Origin: Metabacillus crassostreae
GTDB taxonomy: Bacteria; Bacillota; Bacilli; Bacillales; Bacillaceae
Assembly (NCBI RefSeq): GCF_016908395.1
Contig: NZ_JAFBDU010000002.1
Location: forward strand, 186,001 to 250,000
DNA: 64,000 nt
Reading direction: 5' to 3'
Of this stretch, positions 26,401 through 34,124 are shown one piece after another. Numbering within the stretch: the stretch's first letter is position 1; each line of letters begins with the position of its first letter. The notes below the pieces were generated by a model, which made no database searches, was not told where the DNA came from, and worked only from the letters and a program-made list of their open reading frames with translations. The position numbers were made by a program, and so were the translations under genes.

Positions 26401-26737
26401 TAACATCTGCTGCCCATAACGTATCAGTTTGAGCCCATTCAAATGTTTCTTTTAAATTCTCTCTTACATCATCAAATAACGGATTATTTGCATCAACTTC
26501 AGATGCAAACTTATCCCATTTCATTAAATCTGGAGATTTTGCAGCTGCCAAGTGTGATCCGAATACATAAAACATGTCATCAACCTTGATAACAGAAGGA
26601 TCATGTACAGAAGCATTTTGAAAAACAGGTACCTCTGCTGCTTGAACCTTAGGTACATGTTTAAATGCTGAACTTGGAATAGCAATGACGAATACAAATA
26701 ATAAAATCAAAAACTTTTGCAACAACTGTTTCTTCAT
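23477..26737 (-). CDS. Wall-anchored multidomain endo-1,5-alpha-L-arabinanase (GH43, LamG, LPNTA)
   Basis: A 1086-residue surface enzyme. A signal peptide (residues 1-33, ending VQA) leads to a GH43 propeller (about 38-365; D46, D180, E233) and a beta-sandwich (about 380-480) very like B. subtilis Abn2 and Geobacillus AbnA. Next come an Ig-like domain (about 485-580), a LamG/concanavalin-like binding domain (about 585-795), a Pro/Thr/Glu linker with 15-residue repeats (about 800-845), a module shared with the GH53 protein at 39561 (846 on), and a sorting signal: LPNTA, a hydrophobic segment and a QRRKNSMAK tail. LPNTA is the motif of class D sortases (B. anthracis SrtC). The start at 26737 follows AAGGAG; an upstream ATG at 26788 lacks a ribosome site. 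AraR and cre sites control it. Confidence 0.93.
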   Translation of the reverse strand: MKKQLLQKFLILLFVFVIAIPSSAFKHVPKVQAAEVPVFQNASVHDPSVIKVDDMFYVFGSHLAAAKSPDLMKWDKFASEVDANNPLFDDVRENLKETFEWAQTDTLWAADVIQLEDGKFYMYYNACKGDSPRSALGVAVADQVEGPYEDQGIILKSGMWDEISEDGEIYDARIHPNAVDPDTFFDAEGKLWMTYGSYSGGIFILEMNPTTGKQLPGQGYGKKLLGGNHSRIEASYIQYVPETGYYYMYLSFGGLDAIGGYNMRVVRSENPDGPYLDAEGNDMIDVKANPDLPIFDDASIEPFGVKLMGNFLFDRKVGEPGTGIGTGYVSPGHNSVYYDEATGEQFLIFHTRFPERGEQHEIRVHKMYTNSNGWPVVSPYQYAGESLETVTEADVVGEYKLINHGKDITAEIKKSVLVGLNNDGTVTGEVTGTWELIGDNKVQLQVDGQTYDGVFVRQWDPTTQSYLMTFTTLSSEGIAIWGSKAITQTDEELVEQVKNNLDLGDTSKVISNLTLPTEGYRNTEIKWQSTHPEIVSEDGAVIRPNDADATVTLTATITKGGFTTTKEFTVVVLHQKEGKLVAHYAFEDNIEDSTGNVEEGTVTGATIESTDGTNTYGAGKVGQAAIFDGSSGIRLPNGIISSNEYTVSFWLNPEEKTNFTTAFFGARNEDNWLSFVPQGGDWVQHNTMIWSTSDGNWVDANTNLALNTNEWAHVAFTVNNGTLNIYINGVNTYSGENFGDVFTTTDGVFGLGVNFWDTPFKGLMDELLIYDNMSLTEEEILAYYQTGEVPGKTQPTPPGEGDEGETPTTPEQPGEGDEGETPTTPEQPGEGDGGETPTTPTPETEKPKKNQKPATVSPKVKNGKAVIDNRDLEKIKENNGQLIIEFKNSKSTNAMLSLTKENIELLKEKGIEKVLLSPKDLGSSISIPLEMIESGADVEIKRLKNTNDSRFVSGIYDFTIKVGDVTLHSFQMPLELSFEVDMKKVKNTDNLRVVYFNEDSKKWEIVEGAVYKNGKVTVQTDHLSIYSVVEIENDEEVSELASASTESYELPNTATSTFNFLAMGIMILAIGGGFFFLQRRKNSMAK
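24218..24343. repeat. 45-bp tandem repeat encoding a Pro/Thr/Glu linker
   Basis: Two nearly identical 45-bp units (24254-24298 and 24299-24343) and a partial third encode GEGDEGETPTTPEQP-type linker repeats in the wall-anchored arabinanase. The units differ by only a few bases, so copy number may vary between strains. Confidence 0.9.
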
Positions 26738-26833
26738 TTTCTCCTTCACCTCTTCTTTTATGACGAAGCTACTTTCAGGCTTCATCAAAATAGTTTCTAA
26801 GGAATAAAACCCTTACAAAACTGAATTTTCAAT

Positions 26834-26848
26834 TTGTAAGCGCTTTTC
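26834..26848. promoter_or_regulatory. cre site downstream of the endo-arabinanase promoter
   Basis: TTGTAAGCGCTTTTC has the symmetric AAGCGCTT core and matches the cre consensus except at its last two conserved positions. It lies between the -10 box and the start codon, as at araN. Confidence 0.6.
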
Positions 26849-26862
26849 CCTTTACGGAATTT

Positions 26863-26891
26863 ATCGTATTATACACATACGTACATGTCAA
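26863..26891 (-). promoter_or_regulatory. Sigma-A promoter of the endo-arabinanase gene
   Basis: On the minus strand TTGACA (26886-26891), 17 nt, TACGAT (26863-26868). The 12 bases TTGACATGTACG are identical to those of the araN promoter. Confidence 0.7.
26873..26888. promoter_or_regulatory. AraR operator in the endo-arabinanase promoter
   Basis: ACACATACGTACATGT carries the TACGTACA core within the promoter spacer. It is centred 65 bp from the operator of the divergent GH43-CBM13 gene, so the two may be bound cooperatively. Confidence 0.75.
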
Positions 26892-26932
26892 TATATTTTT
26901 AACTTATGTAAGTATAACTTTCCATAAAATTA

Positions 26933-26961
26933 TTGTTAATTGTACGAACATATTTTATAAT
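26933..26961 (+). promoter_or_regulatory. Sigma-A promoter of the GH43-CBM13 gene
   Basis: TTGTTA (26933-26938), a 17-nt spacer and TATAAT (26956-26961), with an AraR operator filling the spacer. Confidence 0.75.
26938..26953. promoter_or_regulatory. AraR operator in the GH43-CBM13 promoter
   Basis: AATTGTACGAACATAT matches 12 of 16 operator positions and sits exactly between the -35 and -10 boxes. Confidence 0.75.
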
Positions 26962-27000
26962 TATTTTAATCACACCTAGTGTTTCATACATAACGTAAAA

Positions 27001-27015
27001 ATGATAACGCTTACA
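27001..27015. promoter_or_regulatory. cre site downstream of the GH43-CBM13 promoter
   Basis: ATGATAACGCTTACA matches the cre consensus with one mismatch. It lies about 40 bp downstream of the -10 box. Confidence 0.7.
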
Positions 27016-27095
27016 GAAGTGGATATCAATCTAGTAAAATCACGAAAGGAGGTTTCCTAGTAGGTATAAAAAAACAAAATTACGGAGGGATACTT

Positions 27096-28514
27096 TTGTT
27101 TAAACAAAAAGGCTGGAAAGTAAAAGGAAAGTTTATTCTTTTAACTGTTTTAATGGTTTTTACACTTACTCAAACTGTTTCTGCTTCATTTTGGAATGTA
27201 TCAGGAGATGTGATGCTGCACGATCCTTCAATCATTAAAGAAGGCAACACCTGGTGGGCTTTTGGCACAGGTGAAGTTGATAAAAATGGATTGCGTGTTT
27301 TAAGATCTGATAATGGAACTAATTGGTCTGCAACACCTGTTATTTTTCCACAGCCTTTATCATGGTGGAGTAACTATGTTCCTGGCCATACAAGTGCTCA
27401 ATGGGCGCCAGATGTTAATTACTATAATGGTAGATACTGGGTTTACTATTCTGTATCTAAATTCGGGACAAATACATCTATGATCGGTTTAACCTCTACA
27501 GAAAGTATCAATTCTGGTAACTGGAGAGATGATGGATTGGTGATAAGATCCACTTCTACAAATGATTATAATGCAATTGATGGTGATCTGGTTATTGATA
27601 AAAATGGAGAGCCTTGGCTTTCTTTTGGTTCTTTCTGGAGTGGAATTAAATTAACTAAATTAGATAAAAACACGATGAAACCAACTGGTCAGCTTTATTC
27701 AATTGCCGCTAGACCAAATCATCCAGAGCATGCTATTGAGGCACCTAATATTACCTATAAGGATGGGTATTACTATCTATTTGTTTCTTTTGATAAATGC
27801 TGCCAAGGTCTAGATAGCACTTATAAAATTGCTTATGGACGATCAGAGAATATCACAGGTCCATATGTGGACAAAAATGGTGTAAACATGATGAATGGCG
27901 GTGGTACAATTCTTGATGCTGGTAATGATCAATGGATCGGACCAGGTCATCAGGATGTTTATAACAACAATATCATTGTTCGTCACGCATACGATGCGCA
28001 AAATAACGGATTGCCTAGATTGCTGATAAATGACCTTTATTGGGATATAAACGGTTGGCCTACTTATGATAGTAATGCAGCAGGTATTCTCACAGGATCA
28101 AAGTATAAATTAATCAACCGCGGAACTGGTAAAGTAGCTGAAGTTAACGCAAAAAGCATAGCTGATGGTGCCGATGTGATTCAATGGACTGATAGTGGTG
28201 GCACACATCAGCAATGGACAATTACCAATCTCGAAAACGGCTACTATAAATTAAACAATGTTAACAGCAGTAAAGCTATGGAGATCTATGGTTGGGACAC
28301 AAATAATAATGGTGATGCTGTCCAATACTCAGATCTTGGTGGAAACAACCAACAATGGAGCTTTGTGCCACTTGGTAATGGGTACTATAAAATCATTAAC
28401 CGTCATTCTGGTAAAGCACTAGATGCTTTTGGATCTTCAAATGGCTCTGATATTATTCAATATGATTACCACGGTGGAAATAATCAGCAATGGCAATTAG
28501 TAAAGGTGAATTAA
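27096..28514 (+). CDS. Secreted GH43 endo-arabinanase with a CBM13 domain
   Basis: A 472-residue secreted enzyme. The signal peptide ends near residue 30 (TQTVSA). The GH43 propeller spans about 36-330 with D43 (LHDPS), D162 (NAIDGD) and E215 (AIEAPN), a pattern of AbnA-type arabinan endo-hydrolases. A ricin-type CBM13 follows (about 334-472), with three subdomains each marked by a QQW motif. CBM13 domains bind arabinan, xylan or galactose-containing glycans. The start is TTG after ACGGAGGGA. It is divergent from the wall-anchored arabinanase gene and shares its AraR/cre control, giving one free and one anchored enzyme for the same polymer. Confidence 0.93.
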   Translation: MFKQKGWKVKGKFILLTVLMVFTLTQTVSASFWNVSGDVMLHDPSIIKEGNTWWAFGTGEVDKNGLRVLRSDNGTNWSATPVIFPQPLSWWSNYVPGHTSAQWAPDVNYYNGRYWVYYSVSKFGTNTSMIGLTSTESINSGNWRDDGLVIRSTSTNDYNAIDGDLVIDKNGEPWLSFGSFWSGIKLTKLDKNTMKPTGQLYSIAARPNHPEHAIEAPNITYKDGYYYLFVSFDKCCQGLDSTYKIAYGRSENITGPYVDKNGVNMMNGGGTILDAGNDQWIGPGHQDVYNNNIIVRHAYDAQNNGLPRLLINDLYWDINGWPTYDSNAAGILTGSKYKLINRGTGKVAEVNAKSIADGADVIQWTDSGGTHQQWTITNLENGYYKLNNVNSSKAMEIYGWDTNNNGDAVQYSDLGGNNQQWSFVPLGNGYYKIINRHSGKALDAFGSSNGSDIIQYDYHGGNNQQWQLVKVN

Positions 28515-28562
28515 GTTTAGTCTTGATAAACTTAATAACTTAGAAAAATCTTAATTTAAAAA

Positions 28563-28908
28563 GAGGCTCTGACATAATTAAAGAAATCATATAAAAAGAC
28601 GAATAAATCTCAATCAGTTAAGTTGAAAGAAACAAGTTCGTTTCATTGCGCTGCAGACACTCGCTTTCCACGGGGAGGAAGCTAAGCCTCCTCGGCGCAA
28701 GCGCCTGTGGGGTCTTAGCCTTTCCTCTATTCCCGTAGGAGTCAAGTGTCTTCCGCTCCATTCCACTAGTTCTTAAAAATAGTATACAAAATCAAAAAAT
28801 CTATTGAAAACAGCAAATAAAAACCCGAACTATTAGGCGAATTATTAATTAAAATATCACCTTATAATTCGGGTTTATCATTAGCTTAAATACTTATGTC
28901 CCAGCCTC
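28563..28908. repeat. 350-bp repeat element, copy 2 (inverted relative to copy 1)
   Basis: The ends are GAGGCTCTGACATAA (28563-28577) and TTATGTCCCAGCCTC (28894-28908), so two or three bases of the left repeat have changed. The interior runs in the opposite direction to copy 1, with the GC-rich core at about 28645-28770 and the CCCGAA...TTCGGG hairpin near the right end. It fills the 414-bp gap between the GH43-CBM13 and rhaA genes and could terminate both. Confidence 0.85.
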
Positions 28909-28928
28909 TCTCTTCTATACCTCATATT

Positions 28929-30182
28929 TTATCTTTGAGAAAGAACATCCTTCTCATATTTCTTCACATCTTCCAGCCAAGCTTCCTTCACAGGCACGCC
29001 CATTTGTTCACAATAATAATCCCAAATTGCACCAAATGGATATGTTTTGAATTCTTCTATTAAAGCTAATCTTTCTGTAAAGTTTCCTTCTTCTTGTAAT
29101 TTTTTTAAATGCTCGTTTGGTACAAGCATGGCATTTAGTAAAGATTTAATCATGTTACGAGTTCCAATTGTCCAAGCCGCTACACGATTTATACTTGCAT
29201 CAAAGAAATCTAGTCCGATCATTACTTTATCTAGTGCATCATTACGTACGATTTCAAGAGATATTTCTTTTAGCTCATCATCAAGTGTCACAACATGGTC
29301 GCTATCCCAACGAACTGGTCTTGATACATGTAATGCTAATTTATCACTATATAACAGCATGGAAGAAATCTTATTTGAAACCATTTCTGTTGGATGATAG
29401 TGTCCTGTATCTAGTAAACAAAGCTTATTATTTTTCAAAGCATAACCTAAATAAAATTCATGTGAACCGACAACATATGATTCAGATCCGATGCCAAATA
29501 ATTTACTTTCCACGGCATCGATATTGTATTGCTCATCTATTTTCTCATTAAAAATTTTATCTAATGACTCTTTTAAACGAACTCTTGGTGTTAATCGATC
29601 ACTTGGTACATCTTTATAACCATCAGGAATCCAGATATTTGTTAAAGTTGGAGTTCCTAGCTCTTTACCGAAGTATTCGGCAATTTTACGACTAGCAATA
29701 CAGTGATTAATCCAAAACTCACGAATTTCTGGTTTTGGATGTGATAATGTTAAACCATCCGAAGCTTTTTCATGAGAAAATAATGTCGGATTAAAATCAA
29801 GTCCTAATCCATGTTCTTTTGCCCAATTCACCCAGTTCTCAAAGTGTTTAGGCTCCAATTGATCACGCTCTACCACTTCACCGTTTGTTTCAGCATAAAT
29901 AGCATGCAGATTGACACGGTGTTTCCCTGGGATTAATGATAACGCCTTTTCTAAATCACTTCTTAATTCGTCTGGTGTTCTTGCTTTACCAGGATAATTT
30001 CCTGTAACATCAATCCCTCCAGATAATTCACCTTTATTAACTTCAAAGCCACTAACATCATCACCTTGCCAGCAGTGGATTGATATTGGAACTTGCTTTA
30101 GCTGCTTCAGTACTTCTTCTACATTGATTCCCCATTTTTCATATTGCTTTTTCGCTAATTCATAGCTTTCTTTTACTGACAT
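28929..30182 (-). CDS. rhaA: L-rhamnose isomerase
   Basis: A 418-residue cytoplasmic enzyme converting L-rhamnose to L-rhamnulose with Mn2+. Family signatures include [14 protein letters not shown] near the N-terminus, [19 protein letters not shown] cut here to [15 protein letters not shown], and [14 protein letters not shown], which supply metal and substrate ligands. The ATG at 30182 follows AAAGGATG and lies 5 bp after the rhaB stop; an upstream ATG overlaps that stop. It is the last gene of rhaB-rhaA. B. subtilis has a mutarotase gene rhaM between these genes; none is found here. Confidence 0.96.
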   Translation of the reverse strand: MSVKESYELAKKQYEKWGINVEEVLKQLKQVPISIHCWQGDDVSGFEVNKGELSGGIDVTGNYPGKARTPDELRSDLEKALSLIPGKHRVNLHAIYAETNGEVVERDQLEPKHFENWVNWAKEHGLGLDFNPTLFSHEKASDGLTLSHPKPEIREFWINHCIASRKIAEYFGKELGTPTLTNIWIPDGYKDVPSDRLTPRVRLKESLDKIFNEKIDEQYNIDAVESKLFGIGSESYVVGSHEFYLGYALKNNKLCLLDTGHYHPTEMVSNKISSMLLYSDKLALHVSRPVRWDSDHVVTLDDELKEISLEIVRNDALDKVMIGLDFFDASINRVAAWTIGTRNMIKSLLNAMLVPNEHLKKLQEEGNFTERLALIEEFKTYPFGAIWDYYCEQMGVPVKEAWLEDVKKYEKDVLSQR

Positions 30183-30187
30183 ATTTA

Positions 30188-31603
30188 TCATCCTTTCACG
30201 TATTGGTGTATATATGATTTCACTTCAAATGAATGCTTTATTAATTCTCTAGCTTGTTGAATATCTTCTACTTCTCTTAGAGCCATAAGCTGTGCCATAA
30301 TATTTCCAATCGCTGTTGCTTCAATTGGCCCTGCACAAACTTCTTTATGCGTGACATTCGCAATCATTTGGTTGAGCATTTCATTTTGACAACCTCCACC
30401 AATAACATTTATTCTAGGAAAACTTTTTTCAAAGATTTCCTCAATTTCATTGATTGCACGTTTATAGCTATTTGCTAAACTATCATAAACGCATTTTGCT
30501 ATTTGTCCTGGTGTTTGAGGAATTTGCTGATTTGTTTCCTCACAATATAGTTGAATTTCTTTTACCATATTTTCAGGTTTTAAGAAACGATCTTCATCTA
30601 CATTAACTATTGAATGAAAGTTATCTTCTTTTTCAGCGAGTGTAACAAGCTCAGCAAATGAATATTTGTTACGATAATTTCTCTTTACTTCTTGTATCAT
30701 CCAAAGTCCCATGATATTTTTCAAAAAACGAAAACGATAATCCAAACCACCTTCATTTGTGAAATTATACTCAAGGGCTTTTGGAACACAAATTGGGAAA
30801 TGGTTTTCTACACCTATTAATGACCATGTTCCAGAGCTAAGATAAATGGTTTCTTCTAGTTCAGGAACAGAAATCACAGCTGAACCTGTGTCATGTGTAG
30901 CAGGTAAAACCACCTTCATATCAAAGCCAAATTCTGAAACAAGCTCCTCTGATAAAGTACCCACAATTGATTTTGGTGGCTGTATTTCGTGAAACATTTC
31001 CTTATTTATCCCTAACTTTTCCAACAGTTCAATGTCCCATTGTTTTGTAAATGCATTAACAAGCTGTGTAGATGTTGCGTTTGTATACTCATTTGCTTTT
31101 TTGCCTGTTAATAAAAAATTCAAATATTCTGGAATCATTAAAAATGTTTTTGCTTGATCAAGAACAGCTGGCGATTTCTTTTTTAATGCAAATAATTGAT
31201 AAATTGTATTAAACTTTTGAAATTGAATACCTGTCTCAAAATACAGCTTTTCCTTTGATATAATCTCAAATACTTCTTCCATAATTCCATCTGTTCTTGG
31301 ATCTCGATATGCTACTGCATCAGTTAATAAATTGTCATTTTCATCAAGTAATACAAAATCTACTGCCCACGTATCAATACCAATACTTTCTGGTTTTAAA
31401 TCAAGCTCATTACACTTATTTATTCCTACTTTAATTTCTTGAAATAAAGCTTCAATATCCCAACAAAAGTGTTCATTTCGTTTTACTATATTATTATCAA
31501 AACGATGAATTTCGTTTAATTGTAGCTTCCCACTTTCTACATGGCCAAGAATTAATCTTCCACTTGAAGCCCCAATATCTACGGCTAAGCTATATTTAGT
31601 CAT
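30188..31603 (-). CDS. rhaB: Rhamnulokinase
   Basis: A 471-residue FGGY-family kinase with the N-terminal phosphate motif [14 protein letters not shown], the mid-region [13 protein letters not shown] and the ATP-site motif [15 protein letters not shown]. It phosphorylates L-rhamnulose at C1. The ATG at 31603 follows GGGTGG. It is translationally close to rhaA (the ATGA region). A cre-like site lies about 145 bp upstream. The promoter is probably in the 454-bp gap 31604-32057, which otherwise holds only the terminator of the AraC gene. Confidence 0.95.
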   Translation of the reverse strand: MTKYSLAVDIGASSGRLILGHVESGKLQLNEIHRFDNNIVKRNEHFCWDIEALFQEIKVGINKCNELDLKPESIGIDTWAVDFVLLDENDNLLTDAVAYRDPRTDGIMEEVFEIISKEKLYFETGIQFQKFNTIYQLFALKKKSPAVLDQAKTFLMIPEYLNFLLTGKKANEYTNATSTQLVNAFTKQWDIELLEKLGINKEMFHEIQPPKSIVGTLSEELVSEFGFDMKVVLPATHDTGSAVISVPELEETIYLSSGTWSLIGVENHFPICVPKALEYNFTNEGGLDYRFRFLKNIMGLWMIQEVKRNYRNKYSFAELVTLAEKEDNFHSIVNVDEDRFLKPENMVKEIQLYCEETNQQIPQTPGQIAKCVYDSLANSYKRAINEIEEIFEKSFPRINVIGGGCQNEMLNQMIANVTHKEVCAGPIEATAIGNIMAQLMALREVEDIQQARELIKHSFEVKSYIHQYVKG

Positions 31604-31747
31604 GATTACCACCCTTTTCTGGAGGCTCTTTCTGTTAAAAATAGTGTTTTTATTGCTATTCTAAGAGAAGAAGAAGCCACTAGACTTTATTCAGTTTTGT
31701 TTTCTTCAAGTATCTAAAAGTGACGAAGTTTATGAAAATAACCCTTG

Positions 31748-31762
31748 CCGAAAACGCTTACT
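31748..31762. promoter_or_regulatory. cre-like site upstream of rhaB
   Basis: CCGAAAACGCTTACT keeps the AANCGNTNNC core but differs at the first two positions. Position and core suggest catabolite repression of rhaBA; the match is moderate. I found no other element in the gap besides the terminator at 32019-32063. Confidence 0.5.
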
Positions 31763-32018
31763 TAATTACATTTTAAGATATTAAGATTCCATTTACTATA
31801 ACTTAATTAAACTCTTTTATTGTCCTTATTTGCCATTATAGTACTTAAGAATGTTCTGTTAAAAAACTCTGGATAATTTCGTTAAAAATATTAGTTTTCC
31901 AATGGTAGCTCTTAATTTTTCATTATAAGCTTGCTCATTAGTAAGCTCCCATCGTAAGGAAATCATATCTTTCACAACAATCAACAAACTCCATTTATGC
32001 ACTTAATAACCTAAAATA

Positions 32019-32063
32019 AAATAGCCATATCCTCTACTTGTCTAAGTAGTGATATGACTATTT
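32019..32063 (-). terminator. Terminator of the AraC-family gene upstream of rhaB
   Basis: AAATAGCCATATC pairs with GATATGACTATTT (one mismatch) and an inner CTACTT/AAGTAG stem extends it. On the minus strand it overlaps the stop codon of the 32058-33020 gene and is followed by a T-rich stretch. Confidence 0.7.
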
Positions 32064-33020
32064 CTTCAATATTTCATCTCTATAATTTTTAGGAGTATAA
32101 CCGTATTTGCTCTTAAATACACGGTAAAAGTAACTTATATTTTCATATCCAACCTCTTCTACAATTGCAGTAATCGGTAAAGATGTATTAACCAATAATT
32201 CTCTTGCTACACTTAGCCTTTTCTCCTGAACAAGTTCCTTAAATGTAAATTTTGTTGCTTTTTTAATTTCTTTGCTTAATGTGTAATGTGGAAGATTTAA
32301 TTTAACAGCCAATTCATACAATGTTGCATTCTTAAATTTTTCGTCAATGTACTTTAGTGACTCAACAATTGTTTGCTGCTTATGGTTCTCTTCTTTATAT
32401 TTAACTTTATCAGAGTTCTTAATAAGCTCAACCATTAGTAAACCCATATATAACTTTATAGTTGACTCTGACATCATTGAAGGATTCATAATTTCAATAA
32501 TCATTTTTTCGATAAGCTCTTGAACACTTTTAATTTCTGATACAGCGAAATAAAGATATTCTCCATTTGGTGCTTCATTAAAAATACTACTTATTAAAAA
32601 ATTTGAAATCATATTCTCCGTTGTTAAATATGAAAAGATAAACGAAAAAAACTCTGGTTTAATGATGAAGTTAATAATAATATCCTCTTCTGCACATGCT
32701 TCAAGTTCATGTTCAATATGTTGATTAAGGAAAAGAATATCTCCCTTTTTCAAGTCAAGCTTCTCATTTCCCACTGTTTGTTTAAGTGTTCCATTATAAA
32801 CATAGTTAACTTCAATATAATTGTGCTTATGTTTAGGAAATGGAACAAATCTCGTATGCTTTCGCACCATGATCATTCTATTATTTAAGAATTTTTCACC
32901 TTCAACAATAAAACTTTCCTGACTCGTATAAATCTCTTTTTGCACTTCTCTTTTTTGTTCAAGAACTAATTTTTCTTCTTCATTTAAAACTAATAATTCT
33001 TGGAAAAGATTATGTTTCAT
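32058..33020 (-). CDS. AraC-family transcriptional regulator in the rhamnose cluster
   Basis: A 320-residue AraC/XylS protein. An N-terminal cupin (about residues 60-110, with RFVPFPKHKHNYIEVNYVY and KGDILFLNQHIEHE) is followed by a helical linker and a C-terminal DNA-binding domain (about 220-320) with YELAVKLNLPHYTLSKEIKK and IVEEVGYENISYFYRVFK. GAGGGA precedes the ATG. It lies between the DeoR-type gene and rhaBA on the same strand. It probably responds to rhamnose or an RG-I fragment and activates rha genes; the B. subtilis rha locus lacks such a gene. Confidence 0.85.
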   Translation of the reverse strand: MKHNLFQELLVLNEEEKLVLEQKREVQKEIYTSQESFIVEGEKFLNNRMIMVRKHTRFVPFPKHKHNYIEVNYVYNGTLKQTVGNEKLDLKKGDILFLNQHIEHELEACAEEDIIINFIIKPEFFSFIFSYLTTENMISNFLISSIFNEAPNGEYLYFAVSEIKSVQELIEKMIIEIMNPSMMSESTIKLYMGLLMVELIKNSDKVKYKEENHKQQTIVESLKYIDEKFKNATLYELAVKLNLPHYTLSKEIKKATKFTFKELVQEKRLSVARELLVNTSLPITAIVEEVGYENISYFYRVFKSKYGYTPKNYRDEILKK

Positions 33021-33100
33021 TAATATCCCTCTTTTATTTCAAACATAATATTTTATTTCCCTTTATTGTAAAATTCAGCCCAAATTTTACTTATAAGAAA

Positions 33101-33126
33101 AACGGCATAGACTAAGCTATACCGTT
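33101..33126 (-). terminator. Terminator of the DeoR-type regulator gene
   Basis: AACGGCATAG pairs with CTATACCGTT (one wobble pair). On the minus strand it is followed by TTTTTC and lies just after the 33140 stop. Confidence 0.75.
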
Positions 33127-33139
33127 ATCTCGTATGTTT

Positions 33140-33904
33140 TTATATCTTAACTATTTGAAGCTGCACACCTTTTTCTTCCAGTGCTCGAGAATACGAATCA
33201 GCAATGCTATCATCGGTAATAACACGTCCAATATTTTGTATCTCTTTAATTTGGGCGAAAGTTCGTACTCCGAACTTAGTAGAATCAGCCAATAATATCG
33301 TTTGATCTGCGATAAACATCATTTGCTTTTTCAACAATGCTTGCCATTCATTTGAATCACTTAAACCCGCATCAATATGAACGCCCTTGCACGATATAAA
33401 AGCCTTATTCACATGATACATATTAAGTGATCTCTCCGCTAGTGGTCCAACATATGAAAGTGATTTAGGCTGTAGCATTCCACCAGTAGAAATAACTCGA
33501 ACTTGCTCTTTTTTACTTAGCTCTACTGCTACTTTTATTGAATTTGTTAAAACGGTTAGTGGTAAGTCTGGCATTTCCTTTGCCATATACCAAGCAGTTG
33601 TACTAGCATCAAGAACAATTTGATCTCCTGGTTCAATAAGTTTAACTGCCTCAATAGCAATAGCTCTCTTTTGTGCTGCATTTGTAATTTCTCTTTCTGT
33701 ATAAGAAACTTCTGTTTGTTCATCTTGTATACTAACAGCGCCACCATGACTACGGCGTAATAGATTTTCTTTTTCTAGTTTTTCTAAATCTCGTCTTATT
33801 GTTTCTTCCGTTACCTTAAAAATCTTACTTAGTTCTGTTACTCTAACACTTAATTTTTCATTAACAACATCGACAATTTTCCGGTGTCTTTCTGCTACAA
33901 GCAT
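33140..33904 (-). CDS. rhaR: DeoR-family repressor, likely RhaR
   Basis: A 254-residue DeoR-type regulator. The N-terminal winged helix (about 1-57) carries VTELSKIFKVTEETIRRDLE, and the sugar-phosphate-binding domain carries LDASTTAWYMA and LADSTKFG. Proteins of this kind sense a phosphorylated intermediate; RhaR of B. subtilis responds to rhamnulose 1-phosphate. The ATG at 33904 follows AGGAGG; the longer frame to 33967 has no ribosome site and adds a non-conserved stretch. It lies just downstream of rhaEW on the same strand. Repeated A-rich motifs before rhaEW and lutA are candidate binding sites. Confidence 0.88.
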   Translation of the reverse strand: MLVAERHRKIVDVVNEKLSVRVTELSKIFKVTEETIRRDLEKLEKENLLRRSHGGAVSIQDEQTEVSYTEREITNAAQKRAIAIEAVKLIEPGDQIVLDASTTAWYMAKEMPDLPLTVLTNSIKVAVELSKKEQVRVISTGGMLQPKSLSYVGPLAERSLNMYHVNKAFISCKGVHIDAGLSDSNEWQALLKKQMMFIADQTILLADSTKFGVRTFAQIKEIQNIGRVITDDSIADSYSRALEEKGVQLQIVKI

Positions 33905-34124
33905 TTGTGTGTGCCTCCTAGTTCTCACAATGAGAAAATAAATTATGAGATTGAGCTTACTTGCCAAAAGAGTCAGCTCTTATGCTTGTAGGCTCTAGAT
34001 ATTATTATGACATAGTATAAACTGAAACGCATTGTTTTTAGTGCTTATCCACTCTCATACTTATAGGTACAAAACAAGGTGTAATAGAATTCTCATCTTT
34101 TACACCTTATTTGTATCCTTATTA

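Noticed and set aside
29047-29551. Plus-strand frames of 116 and 127 codons opposite rhaA
   Set aside because: They are shadows of a conserved enzyme gene, with no ribosome site or recognisable protein.
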